In this document: positions 6,933 through 14,349 of the stretch, piece by piece
Layout of the letters: the number at the start of each line of letters is the position of its first letter
Position numbering within the stretch: the first letter of the stretch is position 1
Assembly: GCA_028697615.1 (NCBI GenBank)
Contig: JAQVET010000003.1
Coordinates: 1 to 22,409 of the forward strand
Length of the DNA: 22,409 bases
Reading direction: 5' to 3'
DNA from: Minisyncoccota bacterium
Lineage (GTDB): Bacteria; Patescibacteriota; Minisyncoccia; Minisyncoccales; GCA-002788555
Program-made: the position numbers and the translations under genes
The notes under the pieces: model-generated
Seen by the model: the letters and a program-made list of their open reading frames with translations, nothing else
Databases searched by the model: none
Told to the model about the DNA's origin: nothing

Positions 6933-7184
6933 ATGATAGTTAATATTATTTCTTTAACAAATGTAATTTTTGAAGGTGAGGCAGATTCTCTTACTGTTCC
7001 AGGAGCTAAAGGAACATTAACAATTTTACCTCACCATACTCCATTGATTACCTTTTTAAAAAGGGGGAGTTTAAAATTAAAAATAGGTGGCGATGAAAAA
7101 TTTTTTGAAATTGAAAAAGGAGTTTTAGAAGTTAATCCCAAAGAAGTAAATGTCTTAGTTGATTTATTAGACGAAACAAATTAA
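6933..7184 (+). CDS. atpC: F0F1 ATP synthase subunit epsilon, beta-sandwich only
   Basis: Rotor subunit that joins gamma to the c-ring. The 83 residues cover only the N-terminal beta-sandwich (SLTNVIFEGEADSLTVPGAKGTLTILPHHTPLITFLKRG matches the family). The C-terminal two-helix domain, which in about 130-140-residue homologues can extend into F1 and inhibit ATP hydrolysis, is absent. The stop is clean and no continuing frame follows, so this is a genuine short form. It is the last gene of the operon, and a promoter for the next gene overlaps its 3' end. Confidence 0.93.
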   Translation: MIVNIISLTNVIFEGEADSLTVPGAKGTLTILPHHTPLITFLKRGSLKLKIGGDEKFFEIEKGVLEVNPKEVNVLVDLLDETN

Positions 7185-7187
7185 AAT
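7159..7187 (+). promoter_or_regulatory. Putative promoter for rubrerythrin
   Basis: TTGATT (7159-7164), 17-bp spacer, TAAAAT (7182-7187), overlapping the atpC stop. It would start near 7194 and leave a leader of about 35 nt. The same hexamer pair and spacing recur at 18186-18214. Confidence 0.45.
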
Positions 7188-7228
7188 TTTTATTTAAAGG
7201 TCAAATATTAAAAAATTAATGTTTATAT

Positions 7229-7792
7229 ATGAAAGATCCAATTACTGTGTCAGATCCAAAACCTGTGAAAAAAAATTCAAAGACAGAAGAAAATCTTTGG
7301 AAGGCATTTGCTGGTGAATCTCAGGCAAGAAATAAGTATACTTATTTTGCAAAAATTGCTCGTGAGGCAGGATTTGAAGGTATTGCTGCTATATTTGAAG
7401 AAACCGCCAAAAATGAACTTGAACACGCAAAAATGATTTGGAAACTTTTGGGCCAATGGTCAAATACAAAAGAAAATTTAAAAAAAGCAATTGAAGGCGA
7501 ACATTATGAATCCAGTCAAATGTATCCAGAGTTTGAAAAAACAGCAAAAAATGAAGGATTTGAAGATGCAGCGAAATTTTTTAAAGAAGTAGCTGAGATA
7601 GAAGAGCAACACGAAAAGAGATATAAAAGATTATTAGACGATATAGAAAAAGGAGAAGTTTTCAAAAAGAAAAAGAAGGTGATGTGGGTTTGCCGCAATT
7701 GTGGTTATGTTCATTTTGGGACAGAAGCACCAAAAGAATGTCCAAATTGTCGTCATCCACAGAGTTATTTCGAGATTAGGTGTCAATATTAA
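7229..7792 (+). CDS. Rubrerythrin (diiron peroxidase with rubredoxin domain)
   Basis: Reduces hydrogen peroxide in the cytoplasm of anaerobes, with electrons passing through the rubredoxin iron to the diiron site. The four-helix diiron domain spans about 20-140: ligands are likely E30 (AGESQARNKY), E63-x-x-H66 (NELEHAKM), E94 and E125-x-x-H128 (EEQHEKRY). The C-terminal rubredoxin-like domain has C155-x-x-C158 and C171-x-x-C174. The 187 residues are normal for the family. A Lys-rich linker (KKKKK) joins the domains. It is bounded by its own candidate promoter and a terminator, so it is probably a single-gene unit. It suggests an anaerobic or microaerobic host. Confidence 0.95.
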   Translation: MKDPITVSDPKPVKKNSKTEENLWKAFAGESQARNKYTYFAKIAREAGFEGIAAIFEETAKNELEHAKMIWKLLGQWSNTKENLKKAIEGEHYESSQMYPEFEKTAKNEGFEDAAKFFKEVAEIEEQHEKRYKRLLDDIEKGEVFKKKKKVMWVCRNCGYVHFGTEAPKECPNCRHPQSYFEIRCQY

Positions 7793-7812
7793 ATGGATAT
7801 CTAAAATTATAG

Positions 7813-7841
7813 AAAACAGGGTAAAGATTCCCTGTTTTTTT
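7813..7841 (+). terminator. Rho-independent terminator after rubrerythrin
   Basis: Stem AAAACAGGG (7813-7821) and CCCTGTTTT (7830-7838), 8-nt loop, with a T-run at 7835-7841. It ends the rubrerythrin unit just before the next promoter. Confidence 0.9.
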
Positions 7842-7842
7842 A

Positions 7843-7871
7843 TTGATTTTTTATATTTTATGTAGTATAAT
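7843..7871 (+). promoter_or_regulatory. Promoter of the DUF4446-infB-rbfA-nrnA unit
   Basis: TTGATT (7843-7848), 17-bp spacer, TATAAT (7866-7871), directly after the terminator. Predicted start near 7878, about 22 nt before the ATG at 7900. Confidence 0.7.
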
Positions 7872-7899
7872 TAAAAAATTAATTTTTTAACTAAATAAT

Positions 7900-8397
7900 A
7901 TGTTTGAATTTATCGATAAATATATAAATTTTATATTAATAGGTGCTATTTTATTTTTCATAATCTGGCTAATTTTTATTGAAGTGAGATTAAGAAAAGC
8001 AAATATTAGAATCTCAAAATTTTTTAAAGGGAAAAAGGCAGATGATTTAGAAGAAGTAATTTTTGAAATCTTGAAAAGAGAGAAAAATAATGAAAAAGCA
8101 ATTAAAGAAATTTATGAAAAAATTCAAAACATTGACTCAAGACTTTTAAATTCAATACAAAAGGTTGGAATTTTAAGATACAATCCATATAAGGAGATAG
8201 GTGGAAATCAAAGTTTTTCTATTGCACTATTAGATGAAAAACAAAATGGTTTTATTTTAACATCTTACCATCAAAGAGGTGGAACACGCGTTTATCTAAA
8301 GCCAATAGAGGATGGTAGATCTGAATTTACTCTTACAGAAGAAGAAAAAGAAGTAATAAATAAAGCAATAAATAAAGAAATTAAAAATAAAAAATAA
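7900..8397 (+). CDS. DUF4446 family membrane-anchored protein
   Basis: 165 residues: one N-terminal membrane helix (about 12-28), a charged helical region (about 30-85), then a conserved domain. The domain reads YNPYKEIGGNQSFSIALLDEKQNGFILTSYHQRGGTRVYLKP, ending in LTEEEKEVINKA. This resembles the DUF4446 pattern (Y-N-x-f-x-x-x-G-G-x-x-S-F-x-x-A-L-L-D). The function of the family is unknown to me. It is the first gene after a promoter and is only 2 bp upstream of infB, so it is co-transcribed with translation genes, which may reflect position rather than function. Confidence 0.75.
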   Translation: MFEFIDKYINFILIGAILFFIIWLIFIEVRLRKANIRISKFFKGKKADDLEEVIFEILKREKNNEKAIKEIYEKIQNIDSRLLNSIQKVGILRYNPYKEIGGNQSFSIALLDEKQNGFILTSYHQRGGTRVYLKPIEDGRSEFTLTEEEKEVINKAINKEIKNKK

Positions 8398-8399
8398 AA

Positions 8400-9866
8400 A
8401 TGATTACAAAAATTCCAGTTGTTGTAATTTTAGGACATATTGATCACGGAAAAACTTCGCTTCTTGATGCAATTAGACAAACGAGTTTTGTTAAAAAAGA
8501 AAGTGGCGGTATTACTCAACATATTGGTGCTTTTGATGTTGAAATTAAAAATAAAAAGATAACCTTTATTGATACCCCGGGTCACGAAGCATTTTCTCAA
8601 ATGAGAGAAAGGGGAGCAAAAGTAGCAGATATCGCAGTATTGGTAATTGATGCTGAAGAAGGGGTAAAAACGCAAACAGTTGAAGCAATAAATTATTTAA
8701 AAGAAATTAATATTCCGATGGTTGTCGCTTTGAATAAAATTGATAAACCCAATGCAAACCCCGAAAAGGTAAAAATTCAACTTCAAAATTATGGAATATT
8801 TGTAGAGGGATATGGTGGAGATATTCCAGTTGTAGAAACATCTGCAAAAACTAAAAAAGGAATTAATGAATTATTGGAAGTTATTGATCTCCTTTATCAA
8901 ATGAATGAAGTTAAAGTTGATGAAAATAAACCAGCAAAAGGAGTAATTATTGAAGTATCTTTAGATTATCAAATGGGCAAAAAAGTAACCCTTATTGTAG
9001 AAGAGGGAATTTTAAATTTAAAAGATATAGTTGGCACCCAAACTGCTTATGGTAGAGTAAAAAATATTATTGATTGGAGAGGAACTAGTAAAAATAAATT
9101 ATTGCCTGGTGAAAGTGGAATAGTTTTAGGATTTGAGGATCTTCCGACATTGGGTGAAAATTTTTATGTATTTAAAACATTAAAAGAAGTACAAATATTT
9201 ATTGAAGAAAATAAAGATAAAATAATTCAAAAAAAATCATCAGTAAAATCAAAAATGAAAATAAAAGTAATTATTAGAGCAGATTTTAAGGGTTCACTTG
9301 ATGTTTTGGAAGAACTTTTAATTAAAAAACTATCTAACGAAGATGTTGGTTTTGAAATTTTAGAATCAAAAGTTGGAGAAATAACTGAAAATGATGTAAA
9401 AATAGCCAAAGATATGAATGCAAAAATTATAAGTTTTCGTCAAAAGTTATCAAAAAACGTTGAAAGTTTGGCTTCAAGTTTAAATGTTGAAATTTTAAAT
9501 TTTGATTTGATTTATGATTTTATTGATAATATACAAAAAAAGATAAAAGAAGAAATAGAACAAAAACCAAAAGAAAAGAAAGAAGTAGGAAAACTTAAAG
9601 TTCTTGTTGTTTTTAAAACACAAAGAAAAAATCAAAAAGAAGTAAAGCAGGTTTTTGGAGTAAAAATTTTGGATGGCGATATTCAAAAAAATGATTTTTT
9701 AATAATTCAAAAAGAAAAAGAGATTATTCAAGGGCAAATTATTGAAATTCAAAGAGATAAAAAAGAAATAGAAAGCGCTAAAGTAGGTGAAGAAATAGGT
9801 ATAGAATTTAAAGGAAATGGAAAGGTAAAAATAGGAGACGAAGCGATAGTTTTAAGATTAATTTAA
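8400..9866 (+). CDS. infB: Translation initiation factor IF-2, minimal form
   Basis: GTPase that places initiator tRNA on the ribosome and promotes subunit joining. Residues 1-170 are the G domain: G1 GHIDHGKTS (12-20), switch GGITQHIGA, G3 DTPGHE, G4 NKID and G5 SAK. Domain II follows (about 175-270), then C1 (about 280-385) and C2, the fMet-tRNA-binding barrel (about 395-488). The protein has 488 residues because it starts immediately before the G domain (MITKIPVVVILGHID). The N-terminal domains that contact the 30S subunit in larger homologues are missing. The upstream frame is closed and DUF4446 ends 2 bp away, so the start is secure. Confidence 0.97.
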   Translation: MITKIPVVVILGHIDHGKTSLLDAIRQTSFVKKESGGITQHIGAFDVEIKNKKITFIDTPGHEAFSQMRERGAKVADIAVLVIDAEEGVKTQTVEAINYLKEINIPMVVALNKIDKPNANPEKVKIQLQNYGIFVEGYGGDIPVVETSAKTKKGINELLEVIDLLYQMNEVKVDENKPAKGVIIEVSLDYQMGKKVTLIVEEGILNLKDIVGTQTAYGRVKNIIDWRGTSKNKLLPGESGIVLGFEDLPTLGENFYVFKTLKEVQIFIEENKDKIIQKKSSVKSKMKIKVIIRADFKGSLDVLEELLIKKLSNEDVGFEILESKVGEITENDVKIAKDMNAKIISFRQKLSKNVESLASSLNVEILNFDLIYDFIDNIQKKIKEEIEQKPKEKKEVGKLKVLVVFKTQRKNQKEVKQVFGVKILDGDIQKNDFLIIQKEKEIIQGQIIEIQRDKKEIESAKVGEEIGIEFKGNGKVKIGDEAIVLRLI

Positions 9867-9868
9867 TC

Positions 9869-10228
9869 ATGGAAACAAATACAAATAGAAGAATAAATAA
9901 ATTAAATAATCTTTTTCAAAGAGAAATTGGCGCGATTATTTTTCGGATTATTCCTCAATTTGAAAAAAAAGAACTTTTGAATATTACAAAAGTAGAAATA
10001 TCAAAAGATTTAGAATATGCAAATGTATTTTTATCTGTTTACCCTGAAAAATATGAAAAAGAAGCGATTAAAGAAATAAAAAAAAATCTTCCAGAAATTC
10101 GCAGTATCTTAGCAAAAAGATTAAAATTATTTAAAATACCTAAAATAAATTTTAAAATTGATGAAGGTGAAAAAAATTTGGAGAATATCATTCAAATTGA
10201 GAGAAGTTTAAAGAATAAAAATTATTAA
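9869..10228 (+). CDS. rbfA: 30S ribosome-binding factor A
   Basis: Assists late maturation of the 16S rRNA 5' end and the 30S subunit. The 119 residues match RbfA. The N-terminal RRINKLNNLFQREIGAIIFR is followed by the KH-like core (TKVEISKDLEYANVFLSVYPE ... KEIKKNLPEIRSILAKRLKLFKIPKINFKIDEG). It starts 2 bp after infB, the classical infB-rbfA order, and nrnA follows 19 bp later. No ribosome-binding sequence is visible. Confidence 0.93.
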   Translation: METNTNRRINKLNNLFQREIGAIIFRIIPQFEKKELLNITKVEISKDLEYANVFLSVYPEKYEKEAIKEIKKNLPEIRSILAKRLKLFKIPKINFKIDEGEKNLENIIQIERSLKNKNY

Positions 10229-10247
10229 ATATATTTTTAATTATATT

Positions 10248-11204
10248 ATGGAAGATTTTAATATTTTATTTCAATCGATATATAAAGAAATTGAAGGAAA
10301 AAGAAATATTTTGATTCTTCCCCATATTGCTCCTGACGGAGATGCAATTTCCTCTGCTCTTGCTTTTTCATATTTTATTCAAAAATTAAATAAAAAAGCG
10401 ATTATATTTTCTAAAAATCCTCCGAAATATTTAAAATATCTTTTTGGATTTTCTAAAATTCAAAAAAGTATTGATGAAAATTTATTTAGAAAAATAGATT
10501 TAATTGTCGCTTTAGATTATGCTGATAAAAAAAGATTGCCCAAAATTTTTATTAATAAAGGTATAACTACAATTACATTTGATCATCATCCTCGCCAGAA
10601 TCAAATAGGAGAGTTTAAAATAATAGATCCCCATGCCTCTTCTACTTCAGAAATCATTTTCGATTTTTTTAAGAAAATTAATTTTAAAATAAATAAAAAT
10701 CTTGCTACTATTTTATTAACCGGTATTTATACTGATTCAGTGTGTTTTGCACGTCTTTCAAAGGAAAAACTTACAATTGTTAAAGAATTAATAAATTTAG
10801 GAGCAAATCTTCCTCAAATAGCAAAAAAATATTTTGAATTTGATATTAAAAAAGCAAAAATACTTTCTTTAATCTTGCAAAGATTAGAAAAAAAAGGTTC
10901 TGTTATTTTTTCCTGGCTTGAAGAGAAAGAGACATCAAGTATTGTTTTTAATGAAACCCCAATTTTCCCTGATTTTATATCATTTATAGGGAAGGCAGAT
11001 GCATATATTTTTTTATCAAAAATAGAAGAAAATCAAATTAAAGTTAGTGTAAGGTCACCTAAAAAGAAAAGTAAGTTAAATATTATAAAATTAGCAGAAA
11101 AATTTGGAGGAGGCGGACACAGACAAGCAACTGGATTTATAATTAAGGCAAAAACTATACAGGAGGCAAAAGAAATTATTGAGAAAGAATTGAAAATAAA
11201 ATAA
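10248..11204 (+). CDS. nrnA: DHH/DHHA1 phosphoesterase (NrnA-like nanoRNase/pAp phosphatase)
   Basis: Mn2+-dependent phosphoesterase family that degrades very short RNAs, pAp or cyclic dinucleotide products. Metal and catalytic motifs appear in order: HIAPDGDA (26-33), DYAD (90-93), DHH (112-114) and GIYTDSVCF (159-167). The DHHA1 substrate-binding loop GGGGHRQATGF lies at about 287-297. The 318 residues are typical. The rbfA-nrnA neighbourhood is common in bacteria and supports NrnA over RecJ, which is much longer. Exact substrate is not determinable here. A promoter for the tRNA unit overlaps its 3' end. Confidence 0.9.
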   Translation: MEDFNILFQSIYKEIEGKRNILILPHIAPDGDAISSALAFSYFIQKLNKKAIIFSKNPPKYLKYLFGFSKIQKSIDENLFRKIDLIVALDYADKKRLPKIFINKGITTITFDHHPRQNQIGEFKIIDPHASSTSEIIFDFFKKINFKINKNLATILLTGIYTDSVCFARLSKEKLTIVKELINLGANLPQIAKKYFEFDIKKAKILSLILQRLEKKGSVIFSWLEEKETSSIVFNETPIFPDFISFIGKADAYIFLSKIEENQIKVSVRSPKKKSKLNIIKLAEKFGGGGHRQATGFIIKAKTIQEAKEIIEKELKIK

Positions 11205-11235
11205 TAAATTGATATACTTTATATAATAATATAAT
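11190..11235 (+). promoter_or_regulatory. Promoter region of the tRNA/ncRNA unit
   Basis: Best match: TTGAAA (11190-11195), 17-bp spacer, TATACT (11213-11218), start near 11225. An alternative is TTGATA (11209-11214), 15-bp spacer, TATAAT (11230-11235), start near 11242. Either would lie just upstream of tRNA-Cys. Confidence 0.5.
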
Positions 11236-11251
11236 TTAAATTTAAAATTTT

Positions 11252-11323
11252 GGCGTGGTAGCCAAGTGGTAAGGCGACAGTCTGCAAAACTGTCATACGT
11301 GGGTTCGATTCCCACCCACGCCT
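11252..11323 (+). tRNA. tRNA-Cys (anticodon GCA)
   Basis: Full cloverleaf: acceptor GGCGTGG pairs with CCACGCC (11316-11322); anticodon stem ACAGT/ACTGT with loop CTGCAAA giving GCA; T-arm GTGGG-TTCGATT-CCCAC. The discriminator base is T, as expected for Cys. CCA is not encoded. Confidence 0.97.
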
Positions 11324-11343
11324 TTGAAGTTATATTAAATTAT

Positions 11344-11427
11344 GCCCGGGTGGCGGAATCGGTATACGCGTTGGACTTAAAATCCAATGTCCTTTCGGAC
11401 TCGAGGGTTCGAATCCCTCCCCGGGCA
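11344..11427 (+). tRNA. tRNA-Leu (anticodon UAA)
   Basis: Class II tRNA with a long variable arm (TGTCCTTTCGGACTC). Acceptor GCCCGGG pairs with CCCGGGC (11420-11426); anticodon stem TTGGA/TCCAA with loop CTTAAAA giving TAA; T-arm GAGGG-TTCGAAT-CCCTC; discriminator A. CCA is not encoded. There is no intron in the anticodon loop. It lies 20 bp after tRNA-Cys, probably on the same transcript. Confidence 0.97.
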
Positions 11428-11429
11428 TA

Positions 11430-11669
11430 TAGAAACAAAAAATTCGGTACATTCACTGAAGGCAAGTTAAAATTGATACCAAAAAACTGGCAGGTGTCAT
11501 TGTAGACACTCAATGATAAAGACAGGATGTAGAGCTGAATGCGCATAATCGGAGTAGAAATCCTAAATCAGACGATTAAAGTAATTACTATCGCCAGGGG
11601 ATTCTTGACTCCATCTGAAACTGAAGAGTAAACTCTAGGCCAAGGGCCGTGTTTTCACAAACACGGCCC
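11430..11669 (+). ncRNA. Unidentified candidate structured RNA downstream of tRNA-Leu
   Basis: About 215 bp between tRNA-Leu and a strong terminator has no open frame worth calling and is clearly richer in G+C than nearby spacers. Possible helices: CTGGC (11487-11491) with GCCAG (11593-11597), closing a roughly 100-nt domain; TGTCATTG (11495-11502) with CAATGATA (11511-11518), which competes with GTGTC/GACAC (11494-11498/11505-11509); and AGGAT (11524-11528) with ATCCT (11560-11564), interlaced with TAATCG (11546-11551) and CGATTA (11573-11578) as a possible pseudoknot. AGAG/CTCT (11625-11628/11633-11636) forms a tetraloop hairpin. I could not match it to tmRNA, RNase P, SRP or 6S RNA. It may be an independent small RNA, a processed 3' part of the tRNA transcript, or an attenuating leader for murD. 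Helices were found by eye, and short ones can arise by chance. Confidence 0.5.
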
Positions 11670-11676
11670 TTTTTTT
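11644..11676 (+). terminator. Strong rho-independent terminator ending the tRNA/ncRNA unit
   Basis: Stem GGGCCGTGTTT (11644-11654) and AAACACGGCCC (11659-11669), perfect over 11 bp, tetraloop TCAC, then seven T (11670-11676). It is the most G+C-rich hairpin in the window. Confidence 0.95.
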
Positions 11677-11696
11677 AAAACACGGCCCTTTTTTTA
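11659..11696 (+). repeat. Tandem duplication of the terminator 3' arm and T-tract
   Basis: An exact 19-bp unit (AAACACGGCCC, seven T, A) occurs at 11659-11677 and again at 11678-11696. The second copy can also pair with the 5' arm at 11644-11654, so it could form a second terminator if the first is passed. Confidence 0.9.
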
Positions 11697-11708
11697 AAAT
11701 AGATTTTA

Positions 11709-11737
11709 TTGATTCAAAATGATAAATGCATTATAAT
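11709..11737 (+). promoter_or_regulatory. Promoter of the murD cluster
   Basis: TTGATT (11709-11714), 17-bp spacer, TATAAT (11732-11737). The predicted start, about 11743-11745, is only 3-5 nt before the murD ATG at 11748, so the mRNA would be almost leaderless. Confidence 0.7.
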
Positions 11738-11747
11738 TTAAAATAGT

Positions 11748-13217
11748 ATGGAAGAATTAAAAAATAAAAATATTCATATAGTAGGAGTACTGGGAAATGA
11801 AGGGTTTGCTATGTTTGATTTTTGTTTGGGTTCTGGCTTCAAAAATATTACCGGGCACGATTTTTCATCTCCAGAAAAGATAGAAGAAATTTTTAAAAAA
11901 TCACATCCGAATCTTTCAAATAAAGAAATAGAGAATAATTTAAATATTATTAAAAAAAATGAAAATTTAATTCACTTTCAAGAAAATTATCTTCAAGATG
12001 TTAAGAAGGCAGATTTAATTTTCCTGCCTCAATCATGGTTTTTATATAAGCAAAATAAACCATTAAAAAAATTAAAAAGGAAAATACCTTTTTGGGGAAT
12101 TTTAAATTTATATTTTCAAACAAAAGCAAAGATTATTGGGGTCACTGGTTCACAAGGAAAAACAACAACAACTCGTCTAATTGAAAATATTTTTTCTAAA
12201 TCAAAAAACAGATTTTTAACTTTAGGCAATGATAAATTTAGTGGAAATTCTATTAAAAAGGCTTTAAATTTAACAGATAAAGATTTTTTAATTTTAGAAA
12301 TATCGCATCGTCAACTTTTATTTGATATTAAAAATTCTCCTGATATTTCAGTTATTTTAAACATCACTCAAAATCATTTAGATGATTTTTTGAAGCCAAT
12401 AGGTGAAAAAAATAATATTAAAGAAGCAGAAAAAGAATATATTAAAACTAAAGAAAAATTACTAAAATATCAAAAAAAACAAGATTTCGCTATTTTGAAT
12501 TATGAAGACAAAAATTGTCAAAAATTAATTAAAAAATATCAAAATAAAATTAATATCTTAACATTTTCCCATAAACAAAGTTTAAAGAAGGGTATTTTCA
12601 TTAAAAATAAATCTTTTATTATAAAATATAAAAATAATGAAAAGAAAATAGCGCCCATAAATTCTTTTAAATTAATTGGTACACAAAATATTGAAGATGC
12701 TCTTGCTGCAATTGGAGCAAGTTTTTGTGCAAAAATACCATTGAAATCAATAAAAGAGGGGATTGAAACATTTCAAGGGCCAAAAGAAAAATTTCATAAA
12801 GAAAAAGAAATTAATGGAATAGAATTTTATGTTGATTTTTTAAGCACAACTCCAGAATCAACTATTCCCGCTATTAAATTTTTTAATAAAAAAATATATT
12901 TAATTTGTGGAGGCGAGGATAAAGAAATGAATTATAAAAATTTAGCAAAATTAATTGAAAAAAAAGTTAAAAAAGTTATTTTACTACCAGGAACTGCTTC
13001 AAATAAAATTCAAAGAGAACTTGCCACCAGGAAAAATAAAATAGAAAAGGTTAAATCTTTAGAAGAAGCCATAGAAAAAGTAGTTAGATTGGCTAAAAGA
13101 GAATTAAAAAATAATAAAAATCAAAAAGAAATTGTTCTAATTTCGCCAGCAGCAGCATTTTTCAGACGTGAATATGGAGGGCAAAAAAAATTAAAAGAAA
13201 TATTTAATAAATATTAA
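11748..13217 (+). CDS. murD: MurD-like UDP-MurNAc-L-alanine:D-glutamate ligase, divergent
   Basis: Cytoplasmic Mur ligase that adds D-Glu to UDP-MurNAc-L-Ala. The 489 residues fall into an N-terminal UDP-binding domain (about 1-125), a central ATPase domain with P-loop GVTGSQGKTTTT (131-142), and a C-terminal ligase domain (about 335-489). Family landmarks appear in altered form: LEISHRQL for LExSxxQL, LNITQNHLDD for LNITxDHLDR, FHKE for the usual HRxE, and SPAAAFFRREYG for SPAxxSFDxF. A lysine that could be carbamylated is present in YIKTKEKLL. MurD is favoured over MurC/E/F by order of motifs and by ftsW next door (4 bp away), but the substrate amino acid is inferred. Confidence 0.82.
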   Translation: MEELKNKNIHIVGVLGNEGFAMFDFCLGSGFKNITGHDFSSPEKIEEIFKKSHPNLSNKEIENNLNIIKKNENLIHFQENYLQDVKKADLIFLPQSWFLYKQNKPLKKLKRKIPFWGILNLYFQTKAKIIGVTGSQGKTTTTRLIENIFSKSKNRFLTLGNDKFSGNSIKKALNLTDKDFLILEISHRQLLFDIKNSPDISVILNITQNHLDDFLKPIGEKNNIKEAEKEYIKTKEKLLKYQKKQDFAILNYEDKNCQKLIKKYQNKINILTFSHKQSLKKGIFIKNKSFIIKYKNNEKKIAPINSFKLIGTQNIEDALAAIGASFCAKIPLKSIKEGIETFQGPKEKFHKEKEINGIEFYVDFLSTTPESTIPAIKFFNKKIYLICGGEDKEMNYKNLAKLIEKKVKKVILLPGTASNKIQRELATRKNKIEKVKSLEEAIEKVVRLAKRELKNNKNQKEIVLISPAAAFFRREYGGQKKLKEIFNKY

Positions 13218-13220
13218 TCT

Positions 13221-14339
13221 ATGTTTAATAGAAAAAAAACATTTTCTCATGAACCTGACAATATTTTAATTTTAGTGACAGGAATAATTTTATTTATAGG
13301 CATTTTAATGATTGCGAGTGCTTCTTCCAGTCTTTCTGAAAGATTAACTGGAAATAGTTTTTATTATTTAATTCATCAAATTTGCTTTGGTCTTATACCT
13401 GGTTTAATTATTGCTTTTATCATTTCTAAATTCTCATTAAATTTTTTAAAACGATTGGCTCTTCCTTTTCTTATATTTTCTATTGTTTTATGTATTTTAG
13501 TATTTATTCCAAGTTTTCAATATTATTATGGTGGAGCAGTTCGTTGGATTAAACTTGGACCTATTACATTTCAACCAGCTGAATTTGTAAAAATTGCCTT
13601 AATTATATATTTGGCTGCTTTTTTTGCAAAGAAAAAAAAGGAGAACAAAATTAATTCTTTAGAAGAATGTTTTTTACCGTTTGTGTTTATTTTACTACCA
13701 TTTGCTGTACTCTTTCTTCTACAGCCAGATATGGGAAGTTTTGGAATTGTTTGTCTTATTTCACTTTTTATGTATTTTTGCGCTGGAGGAAGTTTGCTTT
13801 ATAGTAGTCTTCTTGTAGTATTTGGAATTATTGCTTTTATAATTTTAAGTTTTATAGCTCCTTATAGATTTGCTAGAGTCACTACTTTTTTAAATCCAGA
13901 AATTGATCCTCAAGGAATTGGCTATCACTTAAATCAAAATTTAATAACCATTGGTTCTGGAAGAATATTGGGGGTTGGTTATGGTAATAGTATTCAAAAA
14001 TTTGGTTATCTTCCGCAACCAATGGAAGATTCAATATTTGCAATTTGGGGTGAAGAAACCGGATTTATTGGATGTGTGTCTTTACTTTCTTTATATATTA
14101 TTTTTATTTGGCGAGGTGTTAAAATTTGTCAAAATACACCAGATGATTTTGAAAAAAATTTGGCTTGTGGAATAATATCCTGGATTGGTATTCAAGCATT
14201 CATAAATATTGCAGGAGTACTGGGTTTATTTCCATTAACAGGAATTACATTACCTTTGATAAGTTATGGTGGAACAGCCTTGATCGCTACATTGATCGGT
14301 GTTGGTATTTTAATTAACATATCAAAAAGAACTATTTAA
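13221..14339 (+). CDS. ftsW: SEDS-family peptidoglycan glycosyltransferase FtsW
   Basis: Polymerises lipid II glycan strands at the division septum. The 372 residues contain about ten membrane helices. Conserved SEDS blocks are GGAVRWIKLGPITFQPAEFVKIALIIYLA, LLQPDMGSFG, GYHLNQNLITIGSGRILGVGYGNSIQKFGYLPQPMEDSIFAIWGEETG and LPLISYGGTAL. The aspartate in MEDSIF matches the catalytic Asp position of SEDS polymerases. RodA is a possible alternative, but the position between murD and murG favours FtsW. It starts 3 bp after murD and rtcA follows 10 bp later. Confidence 0.93.
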   Translation: MFNRKKTFSHEPDNILILVTGIILFIGILMIASASSSLSERLTGNSFYYLIHQICFGLIPGLIIAFIISKFSLNFLKRLALPFLIFSIVLCILVFIPSFQYYYGGAVRWIKLGPITFQPAEFVKIALIIYLAAFFAKKKKENKINSLEECFLPFVFILLPFAVLFLLQPDMGSFGIVCLISLFMYFCAGGSLLYSSLLVVFGIIAFIILSFIAPYRFARVTTFLNPEIDPQGIGYHLNQNLITIGSGRILGVGYGNSIQKFGYLPQPMEDSIFAIWGEETGFIGCVSLLSLYIIFIWRGVKICQNTPDDFEKNLACGIISWIGIQAFINIAGVLGLFPLTGITLPLISYGGTALIATLIGVGILINISKRTI

Positions 14340-14349
14340 GATTAAAAAA

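Noticed and set aside
11600..11640. Hammerhead-like CUGAAGA sequence at 11621
   Set aside because: The GAAA needed after stem II is not in the right place and the flanking bases do not form the three stems.
11430..11669. tmRNA (ssrA) identity for the RNA after tRNA-Leu
   Set aside because: No tRNA-like ends are present: the 3' end is a terminator stem rather than a T-arm with acceptor, and no tag frame ending in Ala-Ala is visible.
11430..11669. Group I intron associated with tRNA-Leu(UAA)
   Set aside because: The tRNA is uninterrupted and I cannot find the P/Q/R/S core elements; only a short Q-like stretch near 11558 was seen.
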